DNA of 9,156 bases from Gammaproteobacteria bacterium (lineage in GTDB: Bacteria > Pseudomonadota > Gammaproteobacteria > SZUA-229), in assembly GCA_029879605.1 (NCBI GenBank), contig JAOUQA010000058.1, forward strand, positions 1-9,156, read 5' to 3'. The position numbers and the translations under genes are program-made. Position 1 is the first letter of the stretch, and each line of letters starts with the position of its first letter. The notes under the pieces are model-generated. The model saw only the letters and a program-made list of their open reading frames with translations, ran no database searches and was not told the origin of the DNA. This document shows, one piece after another, positions 1 through 6,965 of the stretch.

Positions 1-139
1 TCTGGGTGTTTCAACCGGACATATTCCAAAATTCTCAAAAAATTATATGACGGTGTCTGCTGATTTAAATGCTGCAGTTAAGTCCTATGTTACTGATGTC
101 AAGAATGGTTCGTTTCCTTCAGCAGAACACTGCTTTTAA
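1..139 (+). CDS. panB: 3-methyl-2-oxobutanoate hydroxymethyltransferase, C-terminal end (partial)
   Basis: This is the last 45 codons of an open frame that enters from the left edge (first full codon at position 2, stop TAA at 137-139). The residues include GHIPKFSKNYM, a stretch like AAVKSYVTDVKNGSFP, and the ending AEHCF. They match the C-terminus of PanB, where E. coli has GGHIPKFAKNF, a similar helix, and EEHSF. PanB transfers a hydroxymethyl group from 5,10-methylene-tetrahydrofolate to alpha-ketoisovalerate to make ketopantoate, the first committed step of pantothenate synthesis in the cytosol. The catalytic part lies outside the window. The gene is on the same strand as panC, 15 nt upstream, so the two are probably co-transcribed. 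The assignment is supported by both the tail sequence and the neighbours. Confidence 0.9.
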   Translation, partial: LGVSTGHIPKFSKNYMTVSADLNAAVKSYVTDVKNGSFPSAEHCF

Positions 140-154
140 ATTGTAAACATTCCC

Positions 155-1009
155 ATGAATATTTTTACTGATATTCAATCTCTGCGACAGCATATTTTGA
201 ACTGGAAGCAACAGGGTGAATCCATTGCTTTTGTACCGACCATGGGTAACTTACATGCCGGGCATCTTCAACTGATTGAACATGGAAAACACATTGCAGA
301 TCGAGTTGTGGTGAGTATTTTTGTTAATCCCATGCAGTTTAATGAAGCAAATGATTTTAAAAATTATCCGCGAACTTTTGATGATGACAGGGCAAAGCTT
401 GAAGCTATAGCGGTTGACTGTATTTTTGCGCCGCTTGAAAAAGACCTTTATCCCGTTAATCAGCAGTTAACAACCAAAGTGAGTGTGCCCGTTTTAGGTG
501 AAATACTGGAAGGTGAATCTCGACCTGGGCATTTTACCGGGGTCACTACCGTGGTGTGTAAGTTGTTTAATATTGTCCAGCCGGATTATGCCTGTTTCGG
601 GGAAAAAGATTTTCAGCAGTTAATGTTGATTCGTCACATGGTGGCAGAGTTGAATATGCCGGTGCAGATTGAAGCCGTTGCAACCTGTCGAGAAGCGGAT
701 GGGCTGGCCATGAGTTCACGTAATAACAGACTGAATCAATCACAGCGGGCTATTGCCCCTGAAATTTATCAGGTTTTGTCGAGTATCTGTGAACAAATCA
801 AACAGGGTAATAAAGATTTTTCTCAACTGGAACATGAAGCAGTCGCTACACTTAATAACAGTGGCTTTGTGGCCGACTATGTCGCTATACGTTCAGTTGC
901 CGACCTGGGAAACCCTGCTGCTGATGAGGTTGAGCTGGTAGTACTGGCCGCAGCCTGTTTAGGTGATATACGTCTAATTGATAACATGCCCCTGTCGTTA
1001 AAAGCCTGA
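155..1009 (+). CDS. panC: Pantothenate synthetase (pantoate--beta-alanine ligase)
   Basis: PanC condenses D-pantoate with beta-alanine, using ATP through a pantoyl-adenylate intermediate, in the cytosol. The 284-residue protein is the usual length. It shows the nucleotidyltransferase HIGH-type motif PTMGNLHAGH (residues 28-37, His34 and His37), FVNPMQF (56-62), SRPGHFTGVTTVV (122-134), GEKDFQQ (149-155) and the KMSKS-like MSSRN (186-190), all hallmarks of the family. No key residue is missing. The start is the ATG at 155, which gives the standard N-terminus. It lies 15 nt after the panB stop and has no clear Shine-Dalgarno sequence, so translation may depend on coupling to panB. PanC uses beta-alanine made by PanD, encoded next downstream. 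Confidence 0.98.
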   Translation: MNIFTDIQSLRQHILNWKQQGESIAFVPTMGNLHAGHLQLIEHGKHIADRVVVSIFVNPMQFNEANDFKNYPRTFDDDRAKLEAIAVDCIFAPLEKDLYPVNQQLTTKVSVPVLGEILEGESRPGHFTGVTTVVCKLFNIVQPDYACFGEKDFQQLMLIRHMVAELNMPVQIEAVATCREADGLAMSSRNNRLNQSQRAIAPEIYQVLSSICEQIKQGNKDFSQLEHEAVATLNNSGFVADYVAIRSVADLGNPAADEVELVVLAAACLGDIRLIDNMPLSLKA

Positions 1010-1015
1010 TTAAGG

Positions 1016-1044
1016 TTGAATGGGCTCGCTGATTAGATCATAAT
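1016..1044 (+). promoter_or_regulatory. Candidate sigma70-type promoter for panD
   Basis: In the panC-panD gap, TTGAAT (1016-1021) and CATAAT (1039-1044) are separated by exactly 17 nt. They match the -35 and -10 consensus at 4/6 and 5/6 positions. Transcription would start near 1051, leaving a leader of about 38 nt before panD. The AGGA Shine-Dalgarno sequence at 1079-1082 is well placed. The inference is that panD may have its own transcription besides read-through from panBC. AT-rich gaps give chance matches, so this is only moderately supported. Confidence 0.4.
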
Positions 1045-1088
1045 TCGCTTATATTAGCTTCATATGACCGGATATTTCAGGAATTTCA

Positions 1089-1469
1089 ATGCATATAACA
1101 GTACTTAAAGCCAAGCTTCATCAGGCCCGTGTGACCCATTCTGAACTGGAATACGAAGGCTCGTGTGCAATTGATGGTCATTTGCTGGATACCGCAGGTA
1201 TTCACGAGTATGAGCAGATCCAGATTTACAACCTGGCCAATGGCGAGCGTTTTGTCACTTATGCGATTCGTGCCCAGGAAAATACCGGTATTATTTCAGT
1301 GAATGGTGCGGCAGCACATAAAGCGAATCCCGGTGATCGTATTATTATTGCCAGTTATGCCATGCTGGATCAGAAAGAGATGGCAACCTTCAAACCCAAA
1401 CTGGTGTACCTGAATGAAAGCAACCAGATCACTCGCACCAGTGACCAGATACCGGTTCAGGTAGCCTGA
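1089..1469 (+). CDS. panD: Aspartate 1-decarboxylase, pyruvoyl-dependent proenzyme
   Basis: PanD decarboxylates L-aspartate to beta-alanine, the second substrate of PanC. The protein is 126 residues, the same length as the E. coli enzyme. The self-cleavage site is intact: YEGSC (residues 22-26) places Gly24-Ser25 exactly where the proenzyme splits to make the pyruvoyl cofactor. It also has Lys9, Tyr58 in FVTYAI, and the strongly conserved ISVNGAAAH (69-77), and it ends in IPVQVA as in E. coli. The ATG at 1089 is preceded by AGGA (1079-1082). The gene lies 79 nt after panC on the same strand. It is followed within about 11 nt by a hexanucleotide repeat rather than a clear intrinsic terminator. 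Confidence 0.98.
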   Translation: MHITVLKAKLHQARVTHSELEYEGSCAIDGHLLDTAGIHEYEQIQIYNLANGERFVTYAIRAQENTGIISVNGAAAHKANPGDRIIIASYAMLDQKEMATFKPKLVYLNESNQITRTSDQIPVQVA

Positions 1470-1479
1470 GAACTTTTTG

Positions 1480-1515
1480 AAAAGCAAAAGCAAAAGCAAA
1501 AGCAAAAGCAAAAGC
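1480..1515 (+). repeat. Simple sequence repeat (AAAAGC)6
   Basis: There are six perfect head-to-tail copies of AAAAGC, starting 11 nt after the panD stop codon. The last two copies run directly into, and form part of, the left arm of the inverted repeat that follows. On the opposite strand the repeat is (GCTTTT)6, a T-rich tract lying downstream of ppc. The corresponding sequence at the right arm has a single AAAGCAAAAGC, so the expansion is one-sided. Copy number in such perfect repeats is prone to slippage. Confidence 0.9.
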
Positions 1516-1534
1516 GTATTACGCAAATGAACGC
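1505..1534 (+). repeat. Left arm of long inverted repeat (element 1)
   Basis: This 30-nt arm pairs with 1777-1806 on the opposite strand with 28 of 30 matches. The shared parts are AAAGCAAAAGCG and ACGCAAATGAACGC, and the arms are separated by 242 nt. The arm contains the small palindrome GCGTA-T-TACGC (1514-1524). Related CGCAAATAAACGCAAAT sequence continues to about 1557, followed by a run of seven Ts and then AG. For ppc transcripts coming from the right, this arm reads as a short hairpin followed by a T-rich tract, so it could act as a terminator. That role is inference. Confidence 0.8.
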
Positions 1535-1776
1535 CAATATTGCAAATAAACGCAAATTTTTTTAGTTTATTCTGGTTCTCACGTTCTTGCTTAGAGACAA
1601 GAGTGCATGGATTCAGTAAGTCCTTTATTTACAATACTGCATTACGATAGTTGTAGTGATAATAAGAACAAAGATTAACTTCAGACAAACTCAGATCTAA
1701 AGAACGCAAATATAATAAGCAGCCATATATGAATTGCTTTTTATTTGCGTGCATTAGCGTTTATTAGCGTTTATTC
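1535..1776. other. AT-rich spacer between the arms of element 1
   Basis: No credible gene, tRNA or transposase remnant is visible here. The left edge holds more of the GCAAATAAACGCAAAT repeat (1542-1557). A further copy of ACGCAAATATAATAA-type sequence occurs near 1704-1717. From about 1741 the right-hand repeat units begin in the opposite orientation (TTTGCGTGCATTAGCG and variants). The centre (about 1565-1700) is unique AT-rich DNA. It does not resemble the centre of the second inverted-repeat element at 6686-6965. Confidence 0.6.
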
Positions 1777-1806
1777 GCGTTCATTTGCGTTAAACGCTTT
1801 TGCTTT
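1777..1806 (-). repeat. Right arm of long inverted repeat (element 1)
   Basis: This is the partner of 1505-1534 (28/30). It is preceded on the plus strand by several diverged units of the form GCGTTTATT(A/C)GCG (1756-1780), so the repeated zone covers roughly 1741-1806. It contains the perfect palindrome GCGTT-A-AACGC (1787-1797), followed on the plus strand by TTTTGCTTT. This is a weak hairpin-plus-T-tract arrangement for transcripts arriving from panD. It ends 23 nt before the ppc stop codon. Confidence 0.8.
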
Positions 1807-1828
1807 ATTCTACAGATAGTGATGAAGC

Positions 1829-4642
1829 TTAACCCGTATTTCTCATACCAGTTGCGACCGCGTTAATCGTTCTCAGTAACGGGCTTAACCAGGTATTTTG
1901 TTCATCTTCGCTGAGCGCATTATTCCTATAACGTTTCAGTAATAGAATCTGAATATGACTTAATGGATCCAGGTAGGGATCACGTCGGCTTAAAGACAGT
2001 GCTAATGAAGGTATATCATCCAGCAGGTTTGTGTAACCACTGATTTCGAGAATGTATTTAACGGTACGTTCAAATTCTTCACGAATCATGGTGTAAATTC
2101 GATCAGCCGTCTCAGGGCTTTCACAGAGTTCTGAATACTCTCTGGCTGTTTCCATATCAGCCTTATAAAGTGCCATGCGAGTATTGGCCAGCAGGGACCT
2201 GAAATAGGGCCAGTGCCGGTTCATTTCCTGCAGGTGCTGAAAATGCTTTTTGTCAGCTGTAATCAGTTGTTCCAGTGCCGAACCAATACCATACCAGGCC
2301 GGCAGGGTGGTACGAGACTGTGCCCAGCCGAACACCCAGGGAATGGCACGCACGGATGATTTGGAACGATCGGCTTTTTTACGGTGTGATGGACGAGAGC
2401 CGATATTCAGCATGCCGATTTCTACGACCGGTGTGGCTTCGTAAAAATAATCCAGGAAGCCTTCGGTTTTATCCGTCAGTTCGCGATAGGCAATCTCACC
2501 AGCTTTAGCCAGTTCTTTCATGGTATCGATATGATCAGTCGTTGCAGTCAACGGTTGATCAGTAACAACGGACTGGCTGGCCAGCATTAAACCGGTCACA
2601 CCCATGGTAATTTCATAAACGGCTGTTTCTACATTACTGTATTTAAATGACAGTACTTCACCCTGTTCAGTAAATTTGATCTGGCCGTGAACCGTGCCTT
2701 CCGGTTGTGACAGGATAGCATCGTGGGTAGGACCGCCACCGCGACCAACCGTACCACCACGACCATGGAACAGGCGACATTCAACGCCGTGAGCATTGGT
2801 TAAAGCAATTACTTTCTGTTGGGCTTCAAACAGGTTCCAGGAAGAAGCCAGGATGCCACCATCCTTACAGGAGTCGGAATAACCCAGCATAACTTCCTGC
2901 AGGTTGCCTGATGCTTTTAGCAGTTCACTGTAAACCGGGTTATCCAGCAGAGCCTTGAGTACAATTTCAATATGTTCCAGGTCTTCAATGGTTTCGAATA
3001 AAGGAGAGATTCGAACACGACAGAACCAGTTATTATCTTTTTTCCCGGCAATGCCGGCAAGGCTGGCCAGCCACATAACTTCCATGACATGGGAGGCTGC
3101 ATGGGTCATGGAAATAACATAATTTCCAAATGCACGCTCTGATATTTCTGCGTGCATGTTATGCATTAATTCAAAGACTTCCAGTGTTTCGCGATTGAGT
3201 TCATCCAGTGCATTTTTATCAACCTGTAAAGCCGGTGGTTGCTGCATGTAGTCAGTCAGTAATTGCAGTCGCTGGTCTTCAGTTAAAGACAGGTAGTCCG
3301 GTGCATCTTTAATCTGTTTAATAATATCGGCGACAGCTTCTGAATGGCGGGTTGATTCCTGGCGAATATCTAGTTTTAGTAAAAAGAAACCAAAGGTTTC
3401 CACCATGCGAATCAGGTCCTGCAGGTCACCATTGGCAATATTTCGGTCGCCGTGACTGATAAGTGAGTTTCGAATCAGGATCAGGTCGTGTAAAAACTCC
3501 TGTTCTGAGGGATAAGCAAAACTTTGTTCTTCAATGTCATTATCATTCAGCCTGTCTTTAACTTTTTTCAGGTTTTGCTGCAGACGATAATGCATATAGG
3601 ACAGTTTACGGCGATAAGGTGCCTGGGTGAATGCATCAGGTGAATCCGCGTAGGCCTCAGCACTCATTACCTCATCAGCTGCAAGACTATCAAGAAAAGC
3701 CTTGTTTGGTGTGCAAAGCATCGATGAATGAGTTAACTGGCGATTAACGGTGATAACCTGTTTAATATATTCTTCCAGTATGCTCTGGGACTGCATACGT
3801 AATGCCATGGCCGTGGTTTCAGGTTTTACAAACGGGTTACCATCACGGTCGCCACCGATCCAGGAGCCAAAACGTAACAGGCTGGGAACATAAATCTGTG
3901 CATCACTGTAATGTTTGTAAATTTTCCGTTCCAGGTTGCGATAAATTTCGGGTACCGCTTTGAATAAGCTTTCACGAAAGAAAAACAGGCCATTTTTAAT
4001 TTCATCTTTGACCTGGGGTTTGTATTCTCTTACTTCATTGGTGCGCCACAGGGTCTGGATTTGAGTTTCCAGTTCATCCTTAATTTCATCACGCTGGATT
4101 TTACTCATGCGACTATCATTCAGTTTTTCATTGGAAAGAAAAATTCGGCGCAATGAATTCATCACGCTACGGCGTTTGGATTCTGTGGGATGAGCCGTAA
4201 AAACTGGAATATAGGAAAGGTGGTTCAGTAGTTCCTGTACCTGTTCAGCGGACAGGTTGCGTTTTTTAAACTGGTTCAGGGTAGCGTCAAAGGATCCCAT
4301 CCAGAGAGCTTTGCCATTGCGAATCAGGCGGCGGCGTTGCTGGTGCTGGAAGGTTTCTTCGGCAAGATTTACCAGGCTGAAATAAATACTGAAAGCTCGA
4401 ACTACCTGGGTCAGGGTGTCGGCATCCAGTGATTCGATAATGCGCATCATCTGCGCACGTTTACGGGGGTTTTCAGCTTTGCGCAGGCTGATATAACCAG
4501 TACGGAGTTTTTCTACCGCATCATAGACATGGGCGCCAGCCAGGTTGAGAATAACATTACCCAGCAGGTTGCCAAGTAATTTAACTCTGGAGCGTAATTC
4601 TTTGTCATTAGGCTGAACTGGTACATTAGCGATAGAATTCAT
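1829..4642 (-). CDS. ppc: Phosphoenolpyruvate carboxylase
   Basis: Ppc carboxylates PEP with bicarbonate to oxaloacetate, refilling the TCA cycle; it is a cytosolic tetramer in studied homologues. The 937-residue protein is somewhat longer than E. coli Ppc (883). It carries VFTAHPTES (147-155, catalytic His151), GGDRDGNP (263-270), LDIRQES (424-430), GYSDSCKDGG (587-596), the glycine-rich FHGRGGTVGRGGGP (625-638) and IGSRPSHRK (747-755). It ends in RNTG, the C-terminal tail required in this family. No essential motif is missing. The ATG start at 4642 is preceded by GGAAAAAAG, an acceptable Shine-Dalgarno sequence. The gene runs opposite to panBCD and is divergent from pgi; a TATAAT box and a CRP-like palindrome lie just upstream. 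Confidence 0.98.
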   Translation of the reverse strand: MNSIANVPVQPNDKELRSRVKLLGNLLGNVILNLAGAHVYDAVEKLRTGYISLRKAENPRKRAQMMRIIESLDADTLTQVVRAFSIYFSLVNLAEETFQHQQRRRLIRNGKALWMGSFDATLNQFKKRNLSAEQVQELLNHLSYIPVFTAHPTESKRRSVMNSLRRIFLSNEKLNDSRMSKIQRDEIKDELETQIQTLWRTNEVREYKPQVKDEIKNGLFFFRESLFKAVPEIYRNLERKIYKHYSDAQIYVPSLLRFGSWIGGDRDGNPFVKPETTAMALRMQSQSILEEYIKQVITVNRQLTHSSMLCTPNKAFLDSLAADEVMSAEAYADSPDAFTQAPYRRKLSYMHYRLQQNLKKVKDRLNDNDIEEQSFAYPSEQEFLHDLILIRNSLISHGDRNIANGDLQDLIRMVETFGFFLLKLDIRQESTRHSEAVADIIKQIKDAPDYLSLTEDQRLQLLTDYMQQPPALQVDKNALDELNRETLEVFELMHNMHAEISERAFGNYVISMTHAASHVMEVMWLASLAGIAGKKDNNWFCRVRISPLFETIEDLEHIEIVLKALLDNPVYSELLKASGNLQEVMLGYSDSCKDGGILASSWNLFEAQQKVIALTNAHGVECRLFHGRGGTVGRGGGPTHDAILSQPEGTVHGQIKFTEQGEVLSFKYSNVETAVYEITMGVTGLMLASQSVVTDQPLTATTDHIDTMKELAKAGEIAYRELTDKTEGFLDYFYEATPVVEIGMLNIGSRPSHRKKADRSKSSVRAIPWVFGWAQSRTTLPAWYGIGSALEQLITADKKHFQHLQEMNRHWPYFRSLLANTRMALYKADMETAREYSELCESPETADRIYTMIREEFERTVKYILEISGYTNLLDDIPSLALSLSRRDPYLDPLSHIQILLLKRYRNNALSEDEQNTWLSPLLRTINAVATGMRNTG

Positions 4643-4676
4643 CTTTTTTCCGGTTTCACTTTCCGCGGGGCGCGGT

Positions 4677-4682
4677 ATTATA
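4677..4682 (-). promoter_or_regulatory. Candidate -10 box of the ppc promoter
   Basis: A perfect TATAAT reads toward ppc, 35 nt upstream of its start codon. Transcription would begin near 4670, giving a leader of about 28 nt. A GC-rich discriminator (ACCGCGCC) follows the box, a feature known from growth-rate or ppGpp-sensitive promoters; its meaning here is inference. No good -35 hexamer is seen at 16-18 nt spacing (TGTCGA at 4705-4700 is the best placed). That would fit an activator-dependent promoter with the CRP-like site just upstream. Confidence 0.55.
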
Positions 4683-4706
4683 CCTTCAACTGCCGCACTT
4701 CGACAG

Positions 4707-4728
4707 TCTTGTGACCCGAATCACATCT
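4707..4728. promoter_or_regulatory. CRP-type operator between ppc and pgi
   Basis: The core TGTGA-N6-TCACA (4710-4725) is a perfect match to both half-sites of the CRP/Vfr consensus, with the correct 6-nt spacer. The outer flanks are less well conserved. It is centred about 47.5 nt upstream of the predicted ppc start point, next to where a -35 box would lie, and about 225 nt upstream of the pgi start codon. The match is directly visible. Binding by a CRP-family protein, and which gene it controls, are inferred. The offset is not the textbook -41.5 or -61.5, so the predicted start point may be off by a few bases. Confidence 0.6.
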
Positions 4729-4769
4729 CCGGAAGCTAGCCAAATAATAGTTAAGTATATGATATTAAT

Positions 4770-4784
4770 ATGATTTCTAATCAT
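4770..4784. promoter_or_regulatory. Small inverted repeat in the ppc-pgi control region
   Basis: ATGATT-TCT-AATCAT is a perfect 6-bp inverted repeat. It is followed at once by a looser ATCA..TGAT palindrome (4780-4794). This AT-rich cluster could be a second operator, or simply curved promoter DNA. I do not recognise the binding protein. Confidence 0.25.
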
Positions 4785-4878
4785 CAAAGTGATCATAAAT
4801 CTATTTGTTGAAGTCGTGTCATGCAACTGAATAGCCTGGATAGTGTCATTAATACTGATGAATATGCTATAAAAATCA

Positions 4879-4907
4879 TTGAGTTATTAATATTTGCTGC
4901 ATAAACT
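4879..4907 (+). promoter_or_regulatory. Possible sigma70-type promoter for pgi
   Basis: TTGAGT (4879-4884) and TAAACT (4902-4907) are 17 nt apart, each with 4/6 matches to consensus. They would start transcription about 29 nt before pgi. Other AT-rich candidates exist in the same spacer (for example TATGCT near 4864-4869), so this is a weak call. Confidence 0.25.
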
Positions 4908-4942
4908 GGGCTTCTTACAAAAACATAATAATAGAAAGTGAT

Positions 4943-6613
4943 ATGACGGATTTAAGCCAGTCGCCTGCATGGGTGGCATTAAAAGCGCATTATGATGAGA
5001 TTAAAGATAGTCATATGCGCGATCTTTTCAGGGAAGACCCGGAGCGCTTTTCACGATTTTCTACGTCGTTAAATGATATTTTGCTGGATTTTTCCAAGAA
5101 CCGGATTACCGATACCAGCTTTCAGCTCTTACTGGATCTAGCCAGGCAGTCGGATGTTGAAGGCTGGCGTGACAGGATGTTTTCCGGGGACAGGGTTAAC
5201 TGTACAGAATCCCGGGCTGTATTACACACCGCGTTACGTAATCGATCCAATACCCCGGTGCTGGTGGATGGCGAAAATATTATGCCAAAAGTGAACGCGG
5301 TGCTGGAGCAGATGCGAGGTTTTACCGAGCGGGTACGTTCCGGTGAGTGGCGAGGTTATAACGGACACCGTATCCAGAGTATTGTGAATATTGGTATTGG
5401 GGGATCAGACCTGGGACCACAGGTGGTTTGTGAATCTATGAAGCCCTATGCCCAGCGTGGCTTAAAGGCTTATTTTGTATCCAATGCAGATGCGACTCAC
5501 CTGGTTGAAACCCTGAAGCAGGTTGAGCCAGAAACAACGTTATTTATTATTTCATCCAAATCCTTTACCACCCAGGAAACCATGCTGAATGCCCGCAGTG
5601 CCCGACAGTGGTTTGTTGATCTGGTGGGTAATGAAAAGGCTGTTGCAAAACATTTTGTTGCAGTTTCCACTAATGTTGAGGCTGCCCGGGAGTTTGGTAT
5701 AGATCCAAAGAATGTGTTTGAATTCTGGGACTGGGTCGGTGGTCGTTATTCTCTCTGGTCAGCTATTGGGCTGCCGATTGCCCTGTACCTGGGAATGGAT
5801 CATTTCGAAGATCTATTACAAGGTGCTCATGAAATGGATCAGCATTTTGCCCAGGCGCCACTGGAAAAGAATATGCCAGTGATCCTGGCAATGCTGGGTA
5901 TCTGGTATAACAATTTTTTTGATGCCCAGAGCCATGGCATTATGCCCTATAGCCAGTATTTACAGCGATTGCCTGCATTTTTACAGCAGCTGGATATGGA
6001 GAGTAATGGTAAAACCATTGACCGGGATGGGCACCGGGTGGAGTACCTGACCGGGCCAATTATCTGGGGTGAATCTGGCACCAATGGACAACATGCTTTT
6101 TTCCAGTTACTGCACCAGGGAACCAAGCCAGTGCCGTCAGATTTTCTGATTCCCTGTTTAAGCCAGAATCCACTCGGGTTGCATCACCGGGTGCTGGTAT
6201 CGAATTGCCTGGCCCAGACCAGGGCGCTTATGCTGGGGAAAAAATATACGGAAGCCGTGGAGGAAATGAAGGCACAGGGTGTGAGTGATGAGGAAATCAA
6301 CTCGGTGATAGCGCATAAGGTATTTGATGGTAATAAGCCCAGCAATACCATTATGTTTAAAAAACTGGATCCCAGGACGCTGGGTTCTATCCTGGCAATG
6401 TATGAGCATAAGGTTTTTGTGCAGGGCGTGATCTGGAATATTAATTCATTTGATCAATGGGGTGTGGAGTATGGCAAGGTGCTGGCGGGACAGATACAGA
6501 AAGATCTGGCACAGCTTGGACAAGTAGATCACCATGATTCATCCACTAATGGACTGATTAATTATCGCAAGCATTTTTATTTTAATATTAAGGATTACAA
6601 GAAGTCGGATTAA
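4943..6613 (+). CDS. pgi: Glucose-6-phosphate isomerase
   Basis: Pgi interconverts glucose 6-phosphate and fructose 6-phosphate in glycolysis and gluconeogenesis, in the cytosol. The protein is 556 residues against 549 in E. coli. Visible landmarks are NIGIGGSDLGP (149-159), the sugar-phosphate loop SSKSFTTQET (204-213), the family signature VGGRYSLWSAIGLP (265-278), MESNGK (352-357, catalytic Glu353), NGQHAFFQ (381-388, His384) and FDQWGVEYGK (503-512, Lys512). The ATG at 4943 follows a weak Shine-Dalgarno sequence (AGAAAGTG). After the conserved DSSTNGLIN the protein has a lysine-rich, AT-rich tail about nine residues longer than in E. coli, which may reflect a drifted stop codon. It is divergent from ppc and convergent with queG. 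Confidence 0.98.
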   Translation: MTDLSQSPAWVALKAHYDEIKDSHMRDLFREDPERFSRFSTSLNDILLDFSKNRITDTSFQLLLDLARQSDVEGWRDRMFSGDRVNCTESRAVLHTALRNRSNTPVLVDGENIMPKVNAVLEQMRGFTERVRSGEWRGYNGHRIQSIVNIGIGGSDLGPQVVCESMKPYAQRGLKAYFVSNADATHLVETLKQVEPETTLFIISSKSFTTQETMLNARSARQWFVDLVGNEKAVAKHFVAVSTNVEAAREFGIDPKNVFEFWDWVGGRYSLWSAIGLPIALYLGMDHFEDLLQGAHEMDQHFAQAPLEKNMPVILAMLGIWYNNFFDAQSHGIMPYSQYLQRLPAFLQQLDMESNGKTIDRDGHRVEYLTGPIIWGESGTNGQHAFFQLLHQGTKPVPSDFLIPCLSQNPLGLHHRVLVSNCLAQTRALMLGKKYTEAVEEMKAQGVSDEEINSVIAHKVFDGNKPSNTIMFKKLDPRTLGSILAMYEHKVFVQGVIWNINSFDQWGVEYGKVLAGQIQKDLAQLGQVDHHDSSTNGLINYRKHFYFNIKDYKKSD

Positions 6614-6624
6614 AAAAAAGATCT

Positions 6625-6685
6625 TCCGCAAATCGCAAAGCGTCCTGAGTTTATCGAAGGAGCTTATGCAAATAAACGCAAATAT
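6625..6685 (+). repeat. Left arm of second inverted repeat, interrupted
   Basis: TCCGCAAAT (6625-6633) and GCAAATAAACGCAAATAT (6668-6685) are both found, reverse complemented, at the right arm (6966-6996). There they lie only four bases apart. Here they are separated by about 34 nt that include a CCTGAG...CGAAGG element. The 18-nt inner part is a perfect inverted match to 6966-6983. The repeat family is the same as at 1505-1806. It begins 11 nt after the pgi stop codon. Confidence 0.8.
6643..6661 (+). repeat. CCTGAG...CGAAGG-type short repeat nested in an inverted-repeat arm
   Basis: TCCTGAGTTTATCGAAGGA has the same outline as TCCTGAGCCTGGTCGAAGGA at 8311-8330 in the large array: the same two ends, with a one-base-shorter, diverged centre. 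It sits inside the left arm of the second inverted repeat and accounts for the extra sequence in that arm. Confidence 0.6.
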
Positions 6686-6965
6686 TTTTTGTATTATTTG
6701 TTTGTATTGTGCGCATACTCATGCGAATTGATTGTTTCTGCGCTTCGTAATCATGCTAAGACTCTTATGTAAATGTGGGCAAGATAAATAACAGGGGTTG
6801 TTCTTTCCTGTTTTCAGATGTTTGGGGTAATGTCATTATGAGCAAGATTGAGAACTCTGGGACTGATTCTTTGGCTGAATTTGCGACCTTTGGGTGTTCA
6901 TTCAGCATGTCAAAGTGAAAACATGAAGATGTCATAAGCTAGTAAAAAATAAAATAATAAAATTT
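6686..6965. other. Unique AT-rich spacer inside the second inverted repeat
   Basis: No convincing gene is present. A possible weak hairpin AACAGG (6790-6795) / CCTGTT (6807-6812), followed by TT, lies after pgi and could contribute to termination. A 26-codon ATG frame (6838-6918) has no supporting features. The stretch before queG is very AT-rich (about 6945-6970). Confidence 0.5.

Noticed and set aside
1296..1526. Minus-strand frame starting with a poly-leucine run
   Set aside because: The leucines are the reverse complement of the (AAAAGC)6 repeat, and the rest is antisense to panD.
1560..1700. Small RNA or tRNA gene in the panD-ppc spacer
   Set aside because: No cloverleaf, T-loop motif or hairpin with U-tract could be found in the unique centre.
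1505..1806. Miniature insertion sequence (MITE)
   Set aside because: The arms are inverted, but no target-site duplication is visible and the centre differs completely from the other inverted-repeat element, so the two are not copies of one element.
2250..2508. Plus-strand frames of 64 and 77 codons inside ppc
   Set aside because: They are antisense shadows of the strongly conserved ppc coding sequence.
4770..4790. Fur box in the ppc-pgi spacer
   Set aside because: ATGATT/AATCAT superficially recalls the Fur consensus, but too many positions differ and the neighbouring genes are not iron-related.
6838..6918. 26-codon frame between pgi and queG
   Set aside because: It has no clear Shine-Dalgarno sequence, no recognisable family and no coding bias I can argue for; it is too short to separate from chance.
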